Part shown: piece by piece, positions 49,000 to 61,692 of the stretch
Layout: each line of letters opens with the position of its first letter
Numbering within the stretch: the first letter of the stretch is position 1
From: Sclerodactyla briareus
Taxonomy: Eukaryota; Echinodermata; Holothuroidea; Dendrochirotida; Sclerodactylidae
Reading direction: 5' to 3'
Assembly: GCA_026419785.1 (NCBI GenBank)
Contig: JAODTK010005856.1
Coordinates: forward strand, 1 to 64,000
DNA: 64,000 bases
Program-made: the position numbers and the translations under genes
Notes under the pieces: model-generated
The model's database searches: none
Told to the model about the DNA's origin: nothing
Seen by the model: only the letters and a program-made list of their open reading frames with translations

Positions 49000-50550
49000 G
49001 AGAAACATTATTGCATGATTTCACATGATGGGCCCTAGGTCCCACATCGGGCCAGAGTTCGCAAACACCCCCGATGGACCACTGTCATTAAATGTAAAAA
49101 TTACATGTAACTTTAAGAAATCAATGAAGCCAATGAGATGCAATTTGTCCTGTACCCTTCTGCATTAAATTTCATACAATGGCCCTCGGCCCAAGTGGGA
49201 CCTTAGACAAAAATCCCAGAACATTTGAAGGTACGGTTGTTAGACCATCATATTAACAATGTCAGCACTGTACACCAAAATTTGTGAGGGGAGAAACATT
49301 TTGCGTAAAGTTCACACAATAGCCCCAAGGGCCCACACTGGCCTTGGGTCCTAAATCCCTGGGCACTCTGAATGTTACGGCTGATAGACCATCAATTATG
49401 ACCGAACATCAGCAATGTCCAACGAATTTGTAGGAAATACAATTTTTCGTGGTATTTCATATAATGGACCCCTGGTTCCAACTGAGCCTGGGCCCCAATG
49501 TCCGCAACACCCCCAATGGAGCTCTACCCAAGACCATTACATGTAACTTTGGAAAAAATCAATTGAAGCTTGTGGAGGAGATGCAGTTCAAAGTACCATT
49601 GTGTGAAATTTCATCAAATGGGCTATCGGGCCCAGGTGGGACCTTTGACCAAACATTCCTGAACCACCCCGAAAGTACTGCAGTTAGACCTCATTATGAC
49701 CGCATGTCAGCACTGCACCAAAATTTGCGTGAGGAGAAGCATTTTGTGTATATCACATGATGGGCGCCAGAGCCCACACTGGGCCTTGGGTCCTAAAATC
49801 CCTGGGCACTCTGAAGGTACGGCTAATAGACCATCATTATGACCGAACATCAGCAATGTCCAACGAAATTGTAGGAAATACAATTTTTCGTGGTATTTCA
49901 ATAATGGACCCCAGGTTCCAACTGAGCTCGGGCCCAAATTTCCCGAACACCCCCAATGGAGCTCTACCCAAGACCATTACATGTAACTTTGGAAAAAATC
50001 AATTGAAGCTGTGGGGGAGAGGCAGGAGAGGAGATGCAGTTCAAAGTACCATTGTGTGAAATTTCATAAAATGGGCCCTCGGGCCCAAGTGGGGACCTTG
50101 ACCAAAATTCCTGAACACCCGGACGAAAAGGACTGCAGTTATTAGACCATCATTATGGACGAATGGGCAGCACTGCCACAAAAATTTGGCCGTGTGAGGA
50201 GAAGCATTTGTTTGATTATCCACAATGATGGGCGCCAGAGCCCACACTGGGCCTTGGGTCCTAAATCCCTGGGCACTCTGAAGGTACGGCTAATACCTGT
50301 AGACCATCAATGTGACCAAACATCAGCAATGTGCAACAATTTTTTTAGGATTTACAAGATTAGCGGTATTTATATATGAGCCCGGGCCGAAAATTCCCGA
50401 ACACCCCCAATGGTCCTCCACCCAAGGACCATTATATGTAACAATGAAGAAAATCAATTGGTACGGCTATTAGACCATCATTATGATGACATCACACTGT
50501 GCCCCAAAATTTGTAGGAGGAGAATACATTTTGATATTTACACATAATAG
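49000..50550 (+). repeat. Satellite array with about 145-bp subunits in a 435-465-bp higher-order unit
   Basis: GGGCCCACACTGGCCTTGGG / GAGCCCACACTGGGCCTTGG with TCCTAAATCCCTGGGCACTC recurs at about 49338, 49772 and 50238 (steps of 434 and 466). Between these lie related subunits with TAGACCATCA, CAGCA.TG, CCAAAATTTG or CCAACGAAATTGTAGGAAAT, and ACACCCCCAATGG..CTACCCAAG. Subunits one higher-order step apart resemble each other more than neighbours do. Flanking stretches 48700-48790 and 50540-50600 share AATAGCCTATA.TGCCC and GGTCAA phrases. Confidence 0.85.
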
Positions 50551-50703
50551 CCTATACTGCCCCTTCAATGGCCTTCGACCTTGACCTGCTTCCACAAGGT
50601 CAACTGTCCCATGGGTCAATGAACATTGTTTCCAAGTTTGGTCGACATCCATGGCAGATGACTTGTTTGAGAGCCAAAAAGGCAATTGTTGACACACTGG
50701 ATG

Positions 50704-50704
<1 letters not shown>

Positions 50705-50800
<96 letters not shown>
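50705..50800. repeat. (GATA)n array, about 24 units
   Basis: Uninterrupted GATA tetramers following GACACACTGGATG. They are followed by CAGATTCCAATAGCTCAACA and GCATAGCTGGTTGAGCT, an AGCTCAAC/GTTGAGCT inverted repeat that probably belongs to the same element. Confidence 0.95.
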
Positions 50801-50801
<1 letters not shown>

Positions 50802-50869
50802 GTGACATGCAGATTCCAATAGCTCAACAGCATAGCTGGTTGAGCTAAAACTAGCTGTTATACCCAATA

Positions 50870-53800
50870 ATTTTAAAGGTTTTTCCTCCCATTCACCTCA
50901 AACATGTCAACTGGAATTCGCCTGATGTCACATCTAGAAAATCGCGAAACTTAATCGAAACACTAAAATTGTGCGAAATGTTCGTAATGAAGTTCCGGCA
51001 CAACTTCTGTCTTTCGTTGGAAGTATTAGGAAGTTGAAACCATTCAGCTATGTCAATCCAACTCTTGGAAATAGTGAAAATTCGTCTGAGCCTATGTTCC
51101 CTATGTGTACCGACTTTCATGTAATTCAATTAATATTGTACATTCAGCGAAAATTATGCAAATTTGGCTACTGATGACCTCTAATAACCTTGAGATGCCT
51201 TTCATTACCTTCATCCATGTACCAATTCGCAAGCAAATCAAATAATGTTAGTTTGCCAATGTACAATGGTCACAGAAAAAATCTTTCTGATAACCCATAC
51301 AAGCTTAAGTCCACAAAGTTATCTGTCGGCGATATTTTCCAAGGGGAATCATGACTTCACGAGAGGGCTTCTGCTAGATTTTACGTTATATCATTTTGGG
51401 TAACACACGTTTTTCCACCTAACTTAGAAAAAAAAAAAAAAAAAAAAAACACGCCTGTTCTAAGCAGGAAAACCGGCGAAAAATTGAAACACTATTTAAA
51501 AAAAAAAATGTTCATATGGTCACGTGACGTCAACGAGAGTCTTTCTGCTAAACTAGTAAGGTTCTTTTTGTGAAGCCTGGTATGTTAGAAAAAAATGTGC
51601 TAAGAAAGATTGCAAACGCCTGAAAATAGGTCGTGTTTTTCACACCATGAATACAAAGTTGTGTCTGTCTGTCTGTCGACTTTTGTGCGCGCTTTAAATA
51701 ACAGAGAAAACCTGTCTGAAATGAGTTGGGTGGTATGTGGGTTGGGGAAACGCGAATTTATGCTCCTTGTTCAGTATGATATGGACCCTGTGATATTCTA
51801 GTCAGATACCAATTGTGAGAAGCGTTTTTCATAAATAAAAACATAAAAAATACATTCTAAATGAATCTGATCTTTGATGCAACACGTCACGATGGGATTT
51901 TACGATGAAGAACATGCATATCGGCATGTGCTACTTTTTCCCACAAGAAACCGTATGCGTTCCCTGTAAATGTTTTGTCAGGGGCAGATATGATATATTT
52001 GCACTGCTACTAACCATGAAACGTACTCTCTCTCTCTCTGGGCGCATGGAAGCCATAGAACATGCATCTTCTACTGTACGGACTACGGATTGGCTCGATT
52101 TTGTAAGAAAAATTAATCAGGACATAAGTCGATTTTAAACAAAATTGTCATCACCTTCGTGCGGCGGAGTAATCGTGCTATAACGCACTGGGTGAAACAT
52201 CCCTTTAGAAGGCCCTTATTCAATACCTGAAACCATGAATCACCACTGATTGACAAATGTACTTGCGGAGAGTGAACCACTAGACTGTTCTTGACCTTTC
52301 CGACCTTCATCAAGAAAAGTGCTATCAAATTAGATCGAATAGGATTTGAGAGTTGAAGCGGAAGAAAAGAAGAAAAAAGAAAGAATGTGGAACAGAATAT
52401 TTGAATGAGATGGTTAAACATGAGGGCACTCATCGGTAGAATGAACCACACTACTTGCCCTGGTTACACAGTGATGCTCTGTCACGACATCATGAGAACA
52501 TTCAAACATCTAACTACATGTTACAATTCTTGGCTGCATCCGTACTGGATTCAAGTTAACATGATCGTTTTGAAATGAATAATGGGGAAGTGTCGATTAT
52601 ACTATAACTACACATTGAATAGATAGCGAGTGAGAGGACTTCCGGATAACCTATAGTCACCCTGCAAGTTTAGAGTAGCCCTAAACAACCCGTGGCATAT
52701 GTGGTTTAGGTAAACGAGCCTGTTTTTGTTTTGTCAAATAAAACATTGTGTAGGTGTTTCAAATGATCAATTTGTTCCGTACGATGTGCTGTATTCCGTT
52801 ACGTTTCTGACCACCTATAGATGACACTGTCGTGTTCACTGGCCGTTGTATCTTACCCAACACATGTCCATTATGGCATTCAGAAGACATCGTTTTGCCC
52901 GAGAAACGTCTGAACAAAATATTTTATACTGACCTCCTATAGCTCTTTCCCATACATAGCTACGCGAGCCTCTAACTGTAAATGCATACTTGTCAACCTC
53001 TGCCCAACCTCTTTATCAGTTCCACATATATTTGCATTGTCTATTTATTGAGAATGATTTCGAACAAGAACTGGCATAAACACACGAATAACGTAGCCGT
53101 ACCTTGAAAGACTTAGGCGAAGAGTATATAATAACAATCTGCTCAACTATATTTCGTGAAATAAACTGGCACTTAAATAATGCGGGGTAAAAAAAAAAAA
53201 CACTGTTACGTTATATTATTTTACAGACCTAAAATACCCACCTGCTAGAGGTTTCAGTGTGTATTCCTCCGATCATCAAAGACAATGAGAATCTGTGCTG
53301 ATTATAGACTACTTAACACTGGTATCCATGCTCGTAACACACGATATAGAAAATCCCGTACAAAAGGCGCAATATGGACCTATGTACATGCTGGTATCTG
53401 CTACTCTGTATATAAGACACAATTTCCATCTTTCCATGATATATCCCACTAATCCGCGCACTGCTTCAAAGGTGTTTTCCGGATTGCTAGTTGTATTGTT
53501 ACGCGGCTATTATATTCTTTGTTACTGTTGGCATGGATTAGGGAGTAGGGTTATTAACCAAACCAACCTTCCGATGCAGTGAGCAATCGACCCTGATCTG
53601 CTTTGACTTCTCCACGTTCCTACTTGCGATTGTACCTTATTAGTACCAATTAGAGCATGGGTCATGTCGTGTTCGAGAAAAGTCATTAGGGACTTAAATC
53701 GGTTGTCCCCGCGTGAACGTCCTTATTTCCTATGGAGACATTAACAGTGCCCCTAAAAAAAGTTATCCACATCCCCAAGAACGGAATTTAGTCAAGGAAG

Positions 53801-54279
53801 CGAAGGTTACTGAAAGTCATGATGAATCGGAATCACAACCTCTTTGCACACTTACATGAGGGCTGACACTGAGTGATCGAAGGCTTGCGAAATTCCAGGG
53901 GGGACGTCAGACTGGGGTCACTTAAAAAATCCCATTCCTTTGCCAACTCGTCATCCAAACCTTATTCATCACCGCAGTAGGTCTGGTACGACTGATTTAT
54001 CGTATCACTCATCAACAATTCCGCTTTTCATCCTCCATTAACCATTTTGGCATTTGTTCGATTCACAACATTACCCTATCATCGCGAACTTTTCCTTCAT
54101 ATTTGCAAGTTTTGTTTCATTGGGCAGAGGACGCGTTGGTGATTCGATATCACGCAGGATCTCCGCTAACATCTAACTCATGTCGATGACCTCGGTCTGT
54201 GACGTGGTTTCTATGGGCGTGGGCGCATTGTTCGTCGCTGCCACTTGCGGTCCCAGTCCATGTCTGGACCCATAGACCC
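50870..54279. other. Downstream flank of the EAG gene, nothing recognised
   Basis: Lies 3' of the channel gene and probably holds its 3' UTR next to 54280, whose end cannot be placed. 52113-52270 on the minus strand starts TCTAGTGGTTCACTCTCCGC, faintly like the A-box of a tRNA-derived SINE. Confidence 0.4.
51429..51449. repeat. Poly-A run
   Basis: About 21 A, with no retroposed element recognisable on either side. Confidence 0.85.
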
Positions 54280-55041
54280 TCAGAGGAAGTCTTTGCTAGA
54301 GGTCCTTTGCTCCCCCAGAACCACTACGGTATGGGGACCGTATTGTCGCCGCGTTTCCTCACCTTCAAGAGATGGCGAGGAGGCGGTAGGCACTGGTAGT
54401 TCAATAGTTTCGTTCCGTACGATCGAGTGAAAGGCAGGGCGTCGTTGACACTTGACAGGATGTTCACGATTCCTATCAACTGTTCATCCATTCTGGTAAT
54501 CTTGCTCGAAAGTTTCTCGATATCCTCCTGAGTTCGGCTTGATGTTATATAAGGCTAGTCAGGCGCTGTTGGTCGAGGAAACTCGTGATGGCATGCTTGG
54601 CGGCAGAACTGTTCTCCTTGCCAACTGTCGCTGCGGTTTGCGTCATCGTTCTTCCTGTGATTATCCCCCTCAGGATACCACTTGTCTTAGATTCCAATCT
54701 TGTCAACTTCCTGAAAGGCCCCACCTTGAATGTTTTATTCGGCTCCGAGGATGACCGGCCCACCTTTGAGGGGTTCTTCTTGCGATCAGCGACATGGTTC
54801 GGCCTGGACCTCATTAGTCCCGAGATCGTTCGTTGGTCTTCATAGTTGTGGGTTTGTAGGACTCGAGTACGTTCGTTCAGTTCCACGTCGTTTCCGTTCG
54901 TCGTGTACGGGAACATCGCGAGTTCGGAACTTGTTCAGCATCCTGCGGACAGGGTGATTGGCAGGGATGGGAGGCTCGTTCTTTGCTCTCATCCGCCTGC
55001 TCCCTCTCACGTTGTACATCTGATAGTTTCCGGAATATAAA
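54280..55041 (-). CDS. eag (KCNH1/KCNH5-like): EAG-type K+ channel, last coding exon (post-CNBHD tail, assembly coiled coil)
   Basis: Last coding exon of the channel. The acceptor cttcgatttcag lies just above 55041. The exon opens in phase 0 with FIFRKLSDVQREREQ, matching the IVFRKISDVKREEEE start of the EAG C-terminal tail, then after a frame change MRAKNEPPIPANHPVRRMLN-KFR, equivalent to the KNE..L...HPVRRLFQRFR region that includes a calmodulin-binding site in EAG1. The middle is poorly conserved and basic (SEPNKTFKVGPFRKLTRLES), as is usual for this tail. Near the end QEDIEKLSSKITRMDEQLIG-IVNILSS matches the EAG tetramerising coiled coil. At least three frame changes are needed to connect these pieces. 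The lower boundary is the TGA at 54282-54280 in the frame ending EQRTSSKDFL. Because of the frame changes the true stop could lie elsewhere within about 100 bp. No poly-A site could be assigned. Confidence 0.87.
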
Positions 55042-58000
55042 CTGAAATCGAAGAAAGACTTAGTAGTGCGTCAGTCTGAAGACGTGGCCAAATTGGTTGC
55101 ATATCGGTGTGTTTTGAGACGGTCCAGTTGCACCCACGCTCAACTTTTGAGATTTGGGGCTGGTGATCACGTGAACTGAATTTTATTGATTTGATACCAA
55201 TTTATTAGTATTGGTATGTTGATTAGAATATAAATTCCAGTTGTGGTGTGCGAATGGAAAATTAACAATATTACTCATAAACCGTGTGGCGTCTTGAACG
55301 ACACCGCTGAACACTGTTGTACGACTGATGCATGTCTGCTTTCCGAAAGCAAAATCGCATCGGATTTGTAAAATGATACAGAATTGTACTAGACTGCATG
55401 TACAACTTGGATACCTGATTATCAGTACTGGTATGTTGTGAAATTTTCCACAACATACTGCCATATTGATAACTAAAATATAAATTCCAGTATTGGTGTG
55501 CGAATGGAAAATTAATAATTTTACCCTATATACCATGTGGCCATATTATAACACCGCTTGAGACTGCTGTACGACTGATGCTATATGTCTGCTTTCCGAA
55601 AACAAAATCGCATCGGTTTTGTAAAATCACACAGAATTGTACTTGACTGCATGGGCAACATGTGGCAAATTGGGATACTTAGGCTCCCTTCCCAACCCTT
55701 GAACCAACGGCATGTGCAAACTGTCAATACTTGGGTCCAGAAATGGAAGGTGGGATCAATATCTAGCGACGGATTATAGAACTCCCAGTTGGTTGCCCAA
55801 GAAAGGAGGAAGGATTACGTTTCTTTGGAGGTGGTGATATCTTAAGAACATGAGAATGTTTCTTGCTGCTCCTCGCTCCATCAATTATTATCGAAACATT
55901 TAGCAATAATCAGTTTGCAATATGATGCAACGCTACGAACAAACATAATAGATTCATAAAATATATATGACCCTCATAAACAATATATAACAACGATAGC
56001 ATCGAAAGAGTGAAGCTCTCGTAAGTACACACGGGAGAAACATGATCAACGATGGCACGCATTCACGCAACACAAGATGACTGGGTCTTGACATTTACAC
56101 TATATCCTGACTTCAAAACGAGTTATTAGGGCAACCGAAATACCGTGTCACACCGAGCGAGAAAATCCCGCAATATTCAACCTTGCCAGTTGATCTTTTC
56201 TATTGGGAGGTGTCTGTAGTAGATGCCGAATTTATAATAAGACGCTGCTTGACTGACAATTACCATCGTCCAAGTCTCTAATCAGTACCCTTTGATTTGC
56301 ACCTGAGGGCCATTTCACGGGTCAGAACATAATCAGTTGTGCACATTATGCGTTATCGTAATATATTCTAAAGAGAGATGACCACAAGAGAGAACATCTG
56401 CCGAATTAAATGTTACAGCAGTAAAACAACTATGGAAGGATATTAGAAAATTCCACCCAACTGTAAACAGGTGAATCAGTGCGGGGAATCGCTATGTTAA
56501 TACAGAATACAGATACGAATAAACATAGTCTACAGACCTTCAGATACGAAACAGTCGGTTCCAGTTAATGACACTCTGCGCCGTTTGAGTAATTTAACAT
56601 AACGTATGCTGTACGTATGCCGTACGTGCGGCATAACATGAAACGTTGGTGCTACAGTCATGTCATTCTCTTTATCCCACACGGTTTACATCACAACGAA
56701 CTGTTGTTCGGAACGACTGTGACAAATCTACCCCCCCCCCCCCAAAAAAAAAAAAAATCCGCAAGAGTAATCTATTCAATTATCTCGAAATCTACATTGA
56801 CAATTACCAATCCAACCCCAACTTTTTGTAGTCGGGACAACAAGGATCCAGAATTTGCAATATGAATTTAGGACTCGAACTGGACGAATTTTCGAGAATA
56901 CAATATGACATTCCCGTGAATCATTCAAATTCTCCTAAGTTGGAGACAATTTTATCCTCCCGACTGGGAGTTAAAGCGACACAATCTATTTTTTAATTGA
57001 AACGGCAAAGTTCTCTTGTCCATATAGCTCAATCCGTTACCTGCGTCATCTGTGTCTGACATGGATGGACGCTTTTAGGTACTCTTGATTACTTCACTTA
57101 CTGGATAATTTTGAACAGAGAAACTGTTGAAATAGATTTGGCAATTCACCTAATCAAACAAATGCTGAAGATTGACATCTATTATCTTTAAAATATGTTT
57201 TCTCCGACGGGGACAACGCATAGACCTAGTTAACCGATGACCCATTTTAATTATTGTTATGAATGAACAGCAAGAACCACACATCTACGGAAAATAACCG
57301 GCTCTAGTGAATGAATATAGTCATTATCTCTAAAAATGTAATTGATGGAATAGCTTGGGCAATTTGTCCAATGAAATCAACTGAAGTATTGGATACATTC
57401 TACTTTACGTTCCGACCTAATTATCTATTGGTTGTCGGATGACAGAAACAATTCCGTGCACAGACCGAAACGGGACAAACAGATGAAAAGATAAAATACA
57501 GAATACAAAACACAGAATGCACTTGTATTAAGGTCATATCTTTCACAATACACGATTTTAGTAAAGATATAGAGAGGAAGAATAGTTGTTTTTGTGGGGG
57601 GGGGGGGGGTGGGGGTGGCTCTCCCCATTCGTTTGTTCCCGCTGCAGTATTAACTGCCACGTAGAGATCAGTTGTCCTAATATTCAGTAAATAGAGCATG
57701 TAAGCGTATATCCCCTCTTCCTTTAGGTGGACGCATCGACAAGAGAGACGCAAAAGAAAGATATTAACTTTCACCTTTCCTCTGAAAAAAATGGAAAATA
57801 TATCTCATTTACAAAGGTTTCTTGGCATCATATATAAAACAGCCTCACCGACATGCGAAATCACTGAAAAAGCGGGCCTCACCGTTCATGTAGTTCTGCT
57901 TTGGCTGTAAATGCATCCCATCCCTACAACGTGAATGTGTAAACTTCTATTTTAACGCGTAACATAAAACATCTGAACATTCGGTTTAGGCAACATGCGA

Positions 58001-59101
58001 CTTGACAAAGCAGTTACTGTGACAAAAATGTGGATATTTAATGGAATAAAAAATAGAAGCACCCATCTTCCTTATCCACGTTACTCAGCTAGGAAATATT
58101 AGGAGGTTAATCAGCCATATGAGGGAGGGGGGAAGACCATAACCTTCAAAACTGAATTTCCGCCCAATTCGCCTTTTTTTGTATAGCGATCGTCACCCAG
58201 CGACCATTCTCCAGCGCTGTAACCAGGGATTTGTTCCCTAGTCCGATCACCAATCACTATGCTTATGAGTTACGCTTCATGGAGCGGTCTAGAATGAACC
58301 ACTGGACTGCAGAAACTATTTGACCACACGATATGTCGGTGATTGGTTAAGACCAGGTCTTGTTATCGAAAACGTCTGCAAGTTGTCGGAGATAAAAACC
58401 GACCCATTAATTGTATTACAGTAGGAACCGTTAGAGCAGTATCCAGTTGATCCTTACTTTGGACACCAGGATTGTATTATCTGCAAGGCGGAAAATGATC
58501 TTCATCGCACTGCTTCAGAAGCCTCTTAGAGGTAGCCCAATCAATCTTAGTATTAGGTGGAAAACACACCTATGTGGTAAGCTAAATATCTCGAGCAATT
58601 TCCATGAAAACGATAATACTGCCTCATTCCTATGTGTGAGGACCTACGATCAGCGAGCTAAGAATCAGGGTAAAAGTTATAAGGTGTTGCTCTTCTAGTT
58701 TCCATTAAGGAGTGGTTGTGTACTTTTGAAATCTTCCTCAAAGACCATAGTGCTGTAGGTCGTTTAGTTACAGCTTTCAACAGCGCTTGTCGCTGAAACT
58801 TGCGGGGTGTCATATTATGTTGGTACACTCGTCATGTAAACATCGCAGTCCGTTCTTCAGTTCTATACACCTCATACTTCCTGATCAAATATTAATAATA
58901 ATAGTTCAGTAAACCCCTTGTTGACTATTGAACTTGAATTATCGAAAACACCATAAGTAGCAATAGTCAATGATGACAATAATGTAATTCAACCTAATCT
59001 GTAGCATTTTGCAATTTCTGAGATCCTGACGATAAGTGTAAGATTACATTACTCCAGAACGATAGGTATAGCAACATATTTAAAAAAAGACTCGAACTCA
59101 C
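55042..59101 (-). other. Last intron of the EAG-type channel gene
   Basis: Intron of about 4.06 kb with a gtgagt donor and a pyrimidine-rich tttcttcgatttcag acceptor. It contains the 250-bp tandem duplication at 55.23-55.68 kb, a C/A homopolymer junction at 56.73 kb and a G-run at 57.59 kb. I see no exon-like open frame in the rest of it. Confidence 0.85.
55227..55680 (+). repeat. Two-unit tandem duplication, 250-bp period, in last EAG intron
   Basis: AATATAAATTCCAGT..TGGTGTGCGAATGGAAAATTAA starts at 55227 and 55477. Both units continue with ACACCGCT, GTACGACTGATGC, TGTCTGCTTTCCGAAA, CAAAATCGCATCGG, TTTGTAAAAT and ACAGAATTGTACT.GACTGCATG. Identity is near 85-90%, so the duplication is fairly recent. 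Non-coding. Confidence 0.9.
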
Positions 59102-59296
59102 CCTGTGTCTAAGGTTGTACGTGAGCACCATATTCCTGGCGAATGAGTTAGCGAACCCAGTGTAGAACTCGGTACCCGATAAGGTCATCTCGCTTGATCG
59201 AGTGAAGGTCACAGTAGGTGAGAGCCTTAACATTAGCGGCGGACTGACTCAGAGTCACTTCTTTCCAGAACTGATCCCCGAAAACATCACCTTTAC
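59102..59296 (-). CDS. eag (KCNH1/KCNH5-like): EAG-type K+ channel, exon for second half of CNBHD
   Basis: The next exon of the same channel. It begins in phase with the exon at 62569 (G|GT AAA gives G-K) and reads [38 protein letters not shown], then in a shifted frame [33 protein letters not shown] and [11 protein letters not shown] identify EAG rather than ERG or ELK. The YNL triplet near the end is the segment known in the family as the intrinsic ligand that occupies the nucleotide pocket of this domain. The acceptor is ctcttaaag before 59296 and the donor is a canonical gtgagt starting at 59101. Length is 195 nt against 197 expected, so 2 nt are missing around CTTATCGGGTACCGAG, between DDLI and EFYTGF. 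Intron sizes are about 3.3 kb upstream and 4.1 kb downstream. Confidence 0.95.
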
Positions 59297-59749
59297 CTTT
59301 AAGAGAATGAAAAAGATATCGAAAATTTAGGGTCATGCATGATTCTATTGGCTCAATTACCGACCTGATACGGCATTCCGTCGCAAAGTTGATGTATTTC
59401 GGAGATGGGATTTGGGGTTCTCATGTGGATTTGTTCAATATCGCGAAAATCCACATTGTACAATAATTGATGACGCCTGTGCTGGACAATATCAACAATT
59501 CCATATGCATTTCATTGTTTTTTATGTTTGTGAAACCTTACGTTGCACAAACGATTGGCATGTTTTCCCAATGAAAATAAAAATAGTTCGATAAATGAAC
59601 TTTTTCATTTTGTTACGTATTCATTTTTTTTTTTTTTACTCCAAGTTTTGATCACCTTGATCTGTTGATCTGATGGGTTGATTACTGGATTTTGTTAATT
59701 CTGACTCATTAACATTATTAATGAGAACAGAAACATGAAGAAGGATATT

Positions 59750-60190
59750 TAACTATAGGCATGGAATTTTGCAAAAATCTGACAAAGTTTGAATTTTGCA
59801 TAAATGAGCGAAATTAGATCCATTGAATGACTTCTAGTGACCCGGGCCCGTTCATTAGGATTCCTTAAACCAAGTGTAGATGACATCCACAAATTTACAT
59901 AATACAACAACTTGAGGATTTCGCATGAATTATGCAAATCAGATACACTAAATGACCCGATGACCCCCGGTGACCCCGAGTTCACTGTTAAAATCATCAG
60001 AACTAATGGTAGGACATATCCACCAAGTTCATTAAAATCTGACCAACTCAAAAAAATCGCATGATTCATGAGAATTAGAAACGCTTGCTCTCTTCCAGTG
60101 ACTTCGACTCCACTCTTAACTTCCTCTACACTAGAAGTAAAACATATCCCTTTTAAAAAAAAAATCACATAAATTATGCAAATTGGATTA
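59750..60190 (+). repeat. Diverged tandem repeat, about 110-135-bp period, in EAG intron
   Basis: The core T(T/C)GCAT(A/G)A.TTATGCAAAT recurs at about 59796, 59918, 60053 and 60165. TGA(C/A)TTC..GTGACCC phrases follow the first three. Confidence 0.7.
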
Positions 60191-60473
60191 ATGAAATTAG
60201 TATATTTTTTTTCGGAAAATCGAATCAGTTCACCTACCTGTCATACTGCTTCTGTATATATCAAATCCACATAATCATAGCATTTGCGTTATCACGGAAC
60301 CTGCTAACAAGTAAAACAATGAAAATACATGAAACAGCTATTTACCCATCTTAATTGAGGTTTTGGTGACCAAATCTAATCAGATCATTTCACCCCACAC
60401 GCACGAGCACACACCCAAAGCTTCGTCGCAATCCGTCGTACAGTTCGGGAGAAATCCCGCTAACGTGAAAACC

Positions 60474-60515
60474 TGACACACACACGCACACACACACACA
60501 CACAAACACGCATAC
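60474..60515. repeat. CA dinucleotide repeat
   Basis: ACACACACACGCACACACAC-type tract in the EAG intron. Confidence 0.85.
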
Positions 60516-61329
60516 ACAAACGCTAGAGTGGTCGCTATGTATCTTCGAATTCCCGAATTTAATCCAGGCGAGAAAAATAAACTGTTTGGTTGCATAGGTG
60601 TTGCAAAGTGTGTTGTTGCGCAATATTGTGCAATATACACGGACTCAATACTTCAATTTTGAAACGCCCAAGTTGAATTTTTATCTTCGTTAATATGGAT
60701 GCAGCTTGTTGATCTAGTCCTCTAAAACCGGATTATAGGTAGTCATAAATTACCCACGACTAATAAGCCCACAATCGGAATGATAGTGTTAGTGTTACCT
60801 TCTCTGACTAAAGCATTTGAAAATCAGAAATCGAGTATCAAAACACTTGTACCAAATTGTAAAATTAATACCACTAGGATTGGGCCTGTTAACTGTGATA
60901 ACATGTGTGGCACACTTTTATACAGGCATTGTGAGGATTTGTGACGAATCGAACAGGATGGTTCCGCATCCACCCTCACATTCTCACCACAGTTAAGAGA
61001 GACCAGGAACTCAACCTGTTCCCCTGAGAACGAGCGCAGATCTTGATGCCGACATTAACTGCGATAGTTGAGTGGTAGAATAGTGCACTAAATAGTTTTA
61101 TGGCGATACGTTTAAGGGAAATTAGCGATGCCGAAACGATTCAATGGCTGGGAGAGCTAGAGGAATTGATTGAAAATTTGATCGAAGCGTCAAACAGGGC
61201 TTTGTCTTATTTATTGTATTAAGCGTGAGTTCCGTGTATGAATTGTTCCGAGATTATTTATTCTTATTTCGAGTTTCCATCGCGAGCTCCATGATCGTAG
61301 AATAATGTCGATACTTTCCAAGGCGAATA

Positions 61330-61692
61330 AGAAGAGGATTCTCTTGCGAAGTGCTTAATCGAGTGGTTGGCACTCCAGGGGTTTGGTAGCGCGCGGACCT
61401 TTCACCGGGGAGACCGGGGTTTCGATCTCCGGTTAGGGTAGACCAAAAGGCTTTTAAAAAATGGTACCTGTTGCCTTCTCGTTGGAAGCTCAGCAAAAGG
61501 GAATGGAGCAGGAACAAACGAGGGGTAGGCAAGTTGCGTACCCCCAGTCCCCACACTAGGCTTGCAAGTTGCCTTATTCCGTGTACCTGGTAAGGGATTC
61601 GCAGCTGACAATAGGTTGCAGTATCAGGGTCTGCACCCTTGCTGGGCCTTGATAGGAACGATCCTCTGCTCAGCAAGTGTACCATATAAAAA
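61330..61692 (+). mobile_element. tRNA-derived SINE
   Basis: The head has an A-box-like TGGTAGCGCGCGG (61384) and a B-box GGTTTCGATCTCC (61418-61430), with the tRNA-like piece ACCTTTCACC..GGGGAGACC between them. The body follows and an A-rich end (61686-61694) closes it. The spacing is shorter than in a tRNA gene and no cloverleaf closes, so it is a SINE, not a functional tRNA. The 177-codon minus-strand frame across it is incidental. Confidence 0.7.

Noticed and set aside
50470-50867. Open frames of repeated IYLS / LSIY
   Set aside because: Translation of the GATA array. Not a gene.
54545-54916. Gag-like retroelement reading of the basic frame KLTRLESKTSGILRG
   Set aside because: First considered as a retroelement gag. 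The adjoining frames FRKLSDVQRE, HPVRRML and EDIEKLSSKI show that it is the EAG channel tail.
61360-61435. Possible tRNA gene (TGGTAGCGCGCGG and GGTTTCGATCTCC)
   Set aside because: Spacing is too short, acceptor and T stems do not close, and a SINE body with an A-rich end follows.
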